NCBI GenBank assembly: GCA_034421515.1
Contig: DAOUKH010000096.1
Location: forward strand, 1-10,542
Reading direction: 5' to 3'
Source of the DNA: DAOUKH01 sp034421515
GTDB lineage: Bacteria > Chloroflexota > Dehalococcoidia > SHYB01
Length of the DNA: 10,542 bases
Within the stretch, counting starts at the first letter, position 1, and every line of letters starts with the position of its first letter. Under the pieces are notes generated by a model. The model did not search any database. It was not told where the DNA came from and saw nothing but the letters and a program-made list of their open reading frames with translations. The position numbers and the translations under genes were made by a program. This document shows, in pieces, positions 6,722 to 10,542 of the stretch.

Positions 6722-7096
6722 TTACTCCATGAGCATGATCAGCGCGCCGTGCGTGCTCTTGGGGTGGATGAACGTCTGACCCGGCGGCCCGCCGAGGATG
6801 CGCGCCCCCTGCTCCTTGAGCTTCTCAACCGTGCCCGGCAGATCGTCGACCTGAACGGCAATCAGGTACAGCCCCTCCCCCTTATCGGCGAGAAACTTCG
6901 CGACCGGCCCATCGGGGTTCGTCGGCTGCGCGAGCTCGATGTAGGCGTTCCCAAGCTCGATATTGATCGCCTTCAACCCCAGGTGCGACAAGTCCTGCAC
7001 CTCGGAGGCCTCAAGCCCGTACACGTCCGTGTAGAGGGCGGCGGCCTCCTCCACGTCCTCGACGGCGACGACCAGGTGGTCGATACGCTTGAACAT
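6722..7096 (-). CDS. VOC/glyoxalase superfamily protein, methylmalonyl-CoA epimerase-like
   Basis: A 124-residue protein with two babbb modules of the vicinal oxygen chelate fold and closest in pattern to methylmalonyl-CoA epimerase. It shows I-D-H-L-V-V-A-V (His7) at the start, Y-I-E-L-A-Q-P (52-58) and F-I-H-P-K-S-T-H-G (109-117). Epimerases of this family bind a divalent metal by His, Gln/Glu, His and Glu. Here the third and fourth ligand positions look replaced: G-L-Y-L-I-A at 75-80 where G-x-H-H-I-A is usual, and L-I-M-L at 119-122 where L-x-E-L is usual. Metal-dependent epimerase activity is thus doubtful. It starts six bases after the thiolase stop codon, is the last gene of the operon and probably acts on, or binds, the CoA thioester handled by that operon. 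Confidence 0.85.
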   Translation of the reverse strand: MFKRIDHLVVAVEDVEEAAALYTDVYGLEASEVQDLSHLGLKAINIELGNAYIELAQPTNPDGPVAKFLADKGEGLYLIAVQVDDLPGTVEKLKEQGARILGGPPGQTFIHPKSTHGALIMLME

Positions 7097-7102
7097 CGGC
7101 GG

Positions 7103-8290
7103 CTAGGCGTTCACGCCCGCCGGGGCGCTGTTCCCCAGCACCGTGACGCACGAGACCTGCGGCGGCCCACCGAGCGTGTGGCAGAGGCCCATCTCGGCGT
7201 CCTTGACCTGTCGCGGGCCCGCCTTGCCTTGCAGCTGTTTGTAGATCTCATAGGCGGTGCGCAGGCCGCTGGCCCCGACGGGATGCCCGAAGGACTTCAG
7301 GCCGCCGTCGGTGTTCACCGGCAGCTCGCCTTCGAGGGTGAAGGTGCCGTTGCGCACCTCTTCGGGAGCCATGCCGGGCGTGGTGAAGCCGAGGTCTTCG
7401 TAGATCACCATCTCGGTGATGGTGAAGCAGTCGTGGACGACGGCGAGGTCGATCTCCTTACGCGGGTCGCGGATGCCGGCCTGCTCGTAGGCCTGGCGGG
7501 CGGCCGAGCGGTTCGCCTCGAAGCCGAGATAGTCGAACCCCGGACGCGTCATCGGCAGCATCGAGTCCACGGAAAAGCCGATGCCCTTGATGTAGATCGG
7601 GTCCTGGCGGAACTTCCGGGCGAGGTCGGCGCGGCAGATGATGGCGGCCGCGGCGCCGTCGGTCGTGGGGCAGCAGTCGAAGAGGCCGAGCGGCCACGCG
7701 ATGATCGGCGCCTTCAGCACCTGATCGACCGTGATCTGCTTCTGGAAGTGCGCCTTCGGCGACATCGAGCCGTTATGGTGGTTCTTCACCGAAATCCTGG
7801 CGAGCAGCTCCTTGCCCTCATCGTCGGGAATGCCATAGTGATTGAAGTACCGGTTCGCGATGAACGAGAAGTAGGAGGGCGCGGTGGCGCGCGACTGGGT
7901 AACGGCATTGGTGCCGCGCCCCACGCCGAGGCCGCCGAAGCCGGTGTCCTTCAGCTTCTCGAACCCCACGGCGATCGCGATGTCGTACATGCCGGAGGCG
8001 ACACCAAACGCGGCGTTGCGCAGCGACTCGTGGCCCGTCGAGCACCAGTTCTCCACGCGGGTCACCGGAATATTCTTGAGCTTGAGCGTGTCGGCGATGA
8101 TGCCCCCGGCCTCGCCGGAGTACAGGGTGCCGACCCATGCCGCCTCGATGTCGCTGGGGTCGATCCCCGCGTCCTCGTAGGCCTCGTAGGCGGCCTCGAT
8201 GATCATGTCCTCGGGGCTCGCGTCCCAGCGCTCGCCGAACTTGCTGCATCCCATCCCAACGATGGCGACCTTGTCTTTGATCGTGCCCAC
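7103..8290 (-). CDS. Thiolase family protein (acetyl-CoA acetyltransferase, SCP2/archaeal type)
   Basis: A 395-residue thiolase with all catalytic parts present. The nucleophilic Cys83 is in N-W-C-S-T-G-H, His286 in V-V-H-D-C-F-T, N-T-D-G-G at 326-330, His336 in G-H-P-V-G-A-S-G, and Cys370 in G-L-C-H-T-L-G-G. It should form or cleave a 3-ketoacyl-CoA in the cytoplasm. The start is GTG at 8290, with AAGGGG about eight bases upstream, inside a GGGGTTCCCC palindrome that could partly hide it. The upstream gene is an HMG-CoA-synthase-like/OB fusion ending 34 bases before. The arrangement of thiolase beside an HMGCS/OB protein recalls the archaeal complex in which thiolase and HMG-CoA synthase share a DUF35 partner and a CoA site. 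Whether it is biosynthetic or degradative cannot be told. Confidence 0.93.
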   Translation of the reverse strand: MGTIKDKVAIVGMGCSKFGERWDASPEDMIIEAAYEAYEDAGIDPSDIEAAWVGTLYSGEAGGIIADTLKLKNIPVTRVENWCSTGHESLRNAAFGVASGMYDIAIAVGFEKLKDTGFGGLGVGRGTNAVTQSRATAPSYFSFIANRYFNHYGIPDDEGKELLARISVKNHHNGSMSPKAHFQKQITVDQVLKAPIIAWPLGLFDCCPTTDGAAAAIICRADLARKFRQDPIYIKGIGFSVDSMLPMTRPGFDYLGFEANRSAARQAYEQAGIRDPRKEIDLAVVHDCFTITEMVIYEDLGFTTPGMAPEEVRNGTFTLEGELPVNTDGGLKSFGHPVGASGLRTAYEIYKQLQGKAGPRQVKDAEMGLCHTLGGPPQVSCVTVLGNSAPAGVNA

Positions 8291-8324
8291 TGGGGAACCC
8301 CTTTCTCTCTTGGCGGTCTGGGTC

Positions 8325-9755
8325 CTATCCGCCCGCTTGGCCGTTGGAGACCGGCTTCACCTTCCAGTAGTAGTTGTGGAAGTTCGCCGCCTCGTTCATC
8401 TTTCGGAACGTGAACTCGATAGGCATGCCGATCTTCGGCTCGTCGGCCCCGGCGTCGGTCAGGATGCTGAAGATCCGCGCCTGCCCTTCCGACGACTCGG
8501 CGATGCAGTTGAGCACCGGAGGCTCGGGGCCGCCGGCCAGATGATCTTTGGTGAAGGCGAACAGCGTCGCCGGCTTGTCGTAGAGCCGGACCTCCGTGTA
8601 GTCGTCCTTCGCCCGGCAGGTGTAGCAGATGCGCTGGATCGGATGCGTCACCGTGGGGCACTGGTTGCATTTGCTGCCGTGCAGCCGAATATGCTCGCTC
8701 GCCAACCTCCACGACTTGCTCGCCGCGCCCATCGACTCGGGGCGCGTCGGAGGCTCGGGGTCCACGGTTAGCGCGCCCCGGTAGGCGAGGAAGCGGTCGT
8801 AGGAGGTCAGGTCGCGGCGGTCGGCGAGATGGCCCGCGACCCCCTTGCTCACCTTTGGCTGCTCCTTTACGTCAAGCAAATAGGCGTCCGCCCCATCGCC
8901 ATAGCTGGCGGCGAGGACCTTCTGGCCGGCTTCGGCCTTTTCAAGCACTGCGGCGAGCATGAGGAGCATATGGGCCGCGCCGGCGTTTCCGACGACGTCG
9001 ATCAGGTGCCCCGCCACCTGCGTCTTGGGGTCGAAGCCGAGCCGGCGGATCAACGCGGTGTGGTTCCGGATGTCGGGACCGTAAATCGCGGCGGTGGAAA
9101 CGTCCTCCTTCGCGAGTCCGTTCTTGGCCAGAAGCTCTTCGACCGCGGCCTTGGTGATCGGTTCGTAGCCCTGGGTGATCACGAAGCGGTCTTCCCACGA
9201 GCGGACGAAGTCGTCCGAGTCGCGCCGCCAGATGTCGGCGATCTCGTGGGTACTGGTGACTGAGTCGGAGATCTCGACGGCGCCGCTTCCCGTCACCACG
9301 ACGGCGGCGGCGGCGTCGCCGAAGGTCGCCTCGAATGGCGACTTCGGGTAGCCGCGCCTGGTGTCGGAGGCGACGACAAGCACCGAGCCGGCCGAACCTC
9401 CGTTGACGGCGTCGATGGCGGCGCGAAGAGCCATCGCGCCGGCGCGAAGCGACCCGCCGAAGTCGGCGGTGCGCACGTTGGGCCCGAGGTCGGCGGCGGC
9501 GGCGACAAGCGCGGCGGAGGACTTCTCTCGATAGGGAGCCGTCGTGGAGGCGAAGTAGACGGCGTCGATGCCGTCGCGCCCGTGAGCGTTCAGGATATCG
9601 ACGGCGGCGTTGACGGCCAGGGTCAGGGTATCTTCGTCGTAGCTGGCGACGGCGCGCTCGCCGGGTCCGCCCCCCGAACCCCACGCCTGCGCGAAAAGCG
9701 ACCGCGCGATACGGTATTTGGGCACGTAGGCGCCGACAGCGCTGATACCGGGCAT
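8325..9755 (-). CDS. HMG-CoA-synthase-like domain fused to Zn-ribbon OB-fold (DUF35) domain
   Basis: A 476-residue two-domain protein. Residues 1 to about 325 follow the archaeal-type HMG-CoA synthase fold: G-I-S-A-V-G-A-Y-V-P-K-Y at the start, P-K-S-P-F-E-A-T-F-G-D-A-A-A-A near 137-151, D-V-V-G-N-A-G-A-A-H at 253-262 and S-Y-G-D-G-A-D at 284-290. Residues about 345-476 are a DUF35 unit with zinc knuckles Cys363/Cys366 and Cys377/Cys380 and an OB fold. The three catalytic residues of HMG-CoA synthases appear missing: Glu aligns with Thr71, the nucleophilic Cys with Leu103 (S-L-R-A-G-A-M-A-L) and His with Tyr225. It is therefore probably not a condensing enzyme; a CoA-binding scaffold or different chemistry is possible. 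GAGGAG five bases before the ATG; a TATACT hexamer on the minus strand (9814-9819) may be a -10. First gene of a three-gene operon. Confidence 0.9.
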   Translation of the reverse strand: MPGISAVGAYVPKYRIARSLFAQAWGSGGGPGERAVASYDEDTLTLAVNAAVDILNAHGRDGIDAVYFASTTAPYREKSSAALVAAAADLGPNVRTADFGGSLRAGAMALRAAIDAVNGGSAGSVLVVASDTRRGYPKSPFEATFGDAAAAVVVTGSGAVEISDSVTSTHEIADIWRRDSDDFVRSWEDRFVITQGYEPITKAAVEELLAKNGLAKEDVSTAAIYGPDIRNHTALIRRLGFDPKTQVAGHLIDVVGNAGAAHMLLMLAAVLEKAEAGQKVLAASYGDGADAYLLDVKEQPKVSKGVAGHLADRRDLTSYDRFLAYRGALTVDPEPPTRPESMGAASKSWRLASEHIRLHGSKCNQCPTVTHPIQRICYTCRAKDDYTEVRLYDKPATLFAFTKDHLAGGPEPPVLNCIAESSEGQARIFSILTDAGADEPKIGMPIEFTFRKMNEAANFHNYYWKVKPVSNGQAGG

Positions 9756-9813
9756 GAAGTCTCCTCTAGAACCGGGTCATAGGGGGATCCGGGGCCTTCA
9801 AAACGCGGCGCTA

Positions 9814-9819
9814 AGTATA
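9814..9819 (-). promoter_or_regulatory. Possible -10 box for the HMGCS-like/thiolase/VOC operon
   Basis: On the minus strand this reads TATACT, five of six to consensus, in the AT-richest spot of the 178-base divergent gap, 59 bases before the operon start. No matching -35 is evident. Confidence 0.35.
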
Positions 9820-9933
9820 CACAAGCCCTTCTGAAGGCGCTACCGGACAGCCCTTTGACGCGCGGCCCTCCGGCGGCTACGCTCGGCCTCCACTCGGCGG
9901 GGCGGACCGCCGGGAATAGAGGGAGGGCGGCTC

Positions 9934-10239
9934 ATGAATCGCAATACCGGAGACCAAGTCGGCGACGTGGTCATTTGGGAGAACGACCAGTTCCGCGTGT
10001 GGGACCAGACCATCGCCCCCGGCGAGACCGTCGGGCCCCACGTCCACGACCTCGACTACTTCATCGTCACCCTGGAGGCCACCCCCGTTAGGTCGGACGA
10101 AATCGGGGAGGCGCGGAGCGAGTTCGAGGTCATCACGCCGGAGCTCATCTGGGTCAAGAGCAACGGCGAGGAGCACACCGCCACGAATCTCGACCCCGAA
10201 AAGCAGTGGCGCAACCTCATCATCGAGGTGAAGAAGTAG
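9934..10239 (+). CDS. Small single-domain cupin
   Basis: A 101-residue cupin. After a strand with F-R-V-W-D comes A-P-G-E-T-V-G-P-H-V-H (28-38), the first cupin motif with His36 and His38, then D-Y-F-I-V-T-L-E (41-48). The second motif is represented by G-E-E-H-T-A-T-N (78-85) with His81, then W-R-N-L-I-I-E-V. These histidines could hold a metal. The usual Glu four residues after the second His is absent or shifted. Small cupins range from isomerases and dioxygenases to sensors; no function can be named. The start has GGGAGGG (9921-9927) seven bases upstream. It is divergent from the HMGCS-like operon and converges on the SDR gene. Confidence 0.85.
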   Translation: MNRNTGDQVGDVVIWENDQFRVWDQTIAPGETVGPHVHDLDYFIVTLEATPVRSDEIGEARSEFEVITPELIWVKSNGEEHTATNLDPEKQWRNLIIEVKK

Positions 10240-10241
10240 GC

Positions 10242-10258
10242 CGGCTTCAGGGAAGCCG
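10242..10258. terminator. Hairpin at the junction of the cupin and SDR genes
   Basis: CGGCTTC-AGG-GAAGCCG is a perfect 7-bp stem with a three-base loop directly after the cupin stop codon, and it includes the last codons of the convergent SDR gene. No T tract follows on either strand, so it may be a weak bidirectional terminator. Confidence 0.4.
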
Positions 10259-10542
10259 CGACGCGCCGCCATCGACCGAGAGCACCGCGCCGTTGACGTA
10301 GGCGGCGCCGTCGGAGGCAAAGAAGGCCACGGCGTTCGCGATGTCCTGCGGCCTGGCCAGGCGCCGCATCGGGTTGCGAGCGATGGTCTGCTCGGCCTGC
10401 TCGGGGAAGCGCTTGAAGAACGTCTCCCAGGCGGGAGTGTCCGCCGGGCCGGGGCAGACGCAGTTCACCGTGATGCCCAATGGCCCCAGCTCGCAGGCCA
10501 GGGCTTTGGTCAACCCGACGAGGCCCGTCTTCGACGCGGTGT
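10247..10542 (-). CDS. Short-chain dehydrogenase/reductase (SDR), C-terminal part
   Basis: The last 98 codons of a classical SDR that enters from the right edge. The first full residues are T-A-S-K-T-G-L-V-G-L-T-K-A-L-A, where Lys is the catalytic lysine of Y-x-x-x-K. The cut codon before it reads N-A-C, so Tyr (TAC) fits. Then come G-I-T-V-N-C-V-C-P-G-P-A-D-T-P, the usual strand and proline-glycine loop binding NAD(P), and the closing D-G-A-A-Y-V-N-G-A-V-L-S-V-D-G-G of 3-oxoacyl-ACP reductase-like SDRs. Substrate unknown; the glycine-rich cofactor motif is outside the window. The gene ends in TGA. Confidence 0.93.
   Translation of the reverse strand, partial: TASKTGLVGLTKALACELGPLGITVNCVCPGPADTPAWETFFKRFPEQAEQTIARNPMRRLARPQDIANAVAFFASDGAAYVNGAVLSVDGGASRLP

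Noticed and set aside
8292..8301. GGGGAACCCC palindrome before the thiolase start as a regulator site
   Set aside because: With no loop possible beyond a tight turn and no second copy, it is more simply the ribosome binding region; noted only in the gene entry.
6749..8413. Long plus-strand open frame of about 550 codons
   Set aside because: It is opposite to the VOC and thiolase genes, has an arginine/glycine/valine-rich composition typical of antisense frames in GC-rich DNA, and shows no recognisable motif.

Overview
This is a GC-rich, gene-dense bacterial segment that reads as an accessory acyl-CoA / CoA-ester metabolism region from an uncultured, environmental-type genome. Gene content (DUF35/OB-fold proteins paired with thiolases, an HMG-CoA-synthase-like/OB fusion, MmgE/PrpD, family III CoA-transferase, 3-hydroxyisobutyrate dehydrogenase-like protein, ferredoxin:thioredoxin reductase catalytic chain) fits Chloroflexota of the Dehalococcoidia/SAR202 kind. 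That placement is inference from gene families, not from a marker gene.

Left part (1-2200): the N-terminus of a CaiB/BaiF-type CoA-transferase runs off the left edge on the minus strand. Divergent from it is a coupled pair on the plus strand, a Zn-ribbon/OB (DUF35) protein and a thiolase-fold protein without the usual nucleophilic cysteine, resembling Ltp2-DUF35 aldolases. Then, on the minus strand, come a small DUF2283 protein and a tRNA-Arg(UCU) with encoded CCA. Middle left (2200-5100): a minus-strand 3-hydroxyisobutyrate dehydrogenase-family enzyme diverges from a plus-strand MmgE/PrpD protein, which converges on a PF06695-type small membrane protein.

Middle (5100-6720): an AT-richer control region with a palindrome and an 11-bp tandem repeat precedes a 75-residue helix-turn-helix protein closed by a clear terminator. 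A type IV pilin-like protein follows, and then the most notable gene of the window: a ferredoxin:thioredoxin reductase catalytic subunit (FtrB-like) whose last active-site cysteine codon is an in-frame TGA. The frame continues for 55 sense codons to TAA, and a 7-bp stem with a G-containing loop lies 20 nt after the TGA. I read this as a selenocysteine-containing FTR with a bacterial SECIS element: cysteine pattern CPC-X16-CAC-X8-CHU, Sec at residue 90.

Right part (6720-10542): a three-gene minus-strand operon (HMG-CoA-synthase-like/OB fusion, thiolase with intact catalytic residues, VOC/methylmalonyl-CoA-epimerase-like protein) is followed by a plus-strand cupin and the C-terminal part of a short-chain dehydrogenase that runs off the right edge. 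In the operon the thiolase is the only member with a full catalytic set. The HMGCS-like domain lacks all three catalytic residues, and the VOC protein lacks two metal ligands. Together the window looks like CoA-thioester processing modules set around a small redox (FTR) gene. No mobile element, CRISPR array or rRNA was seen.
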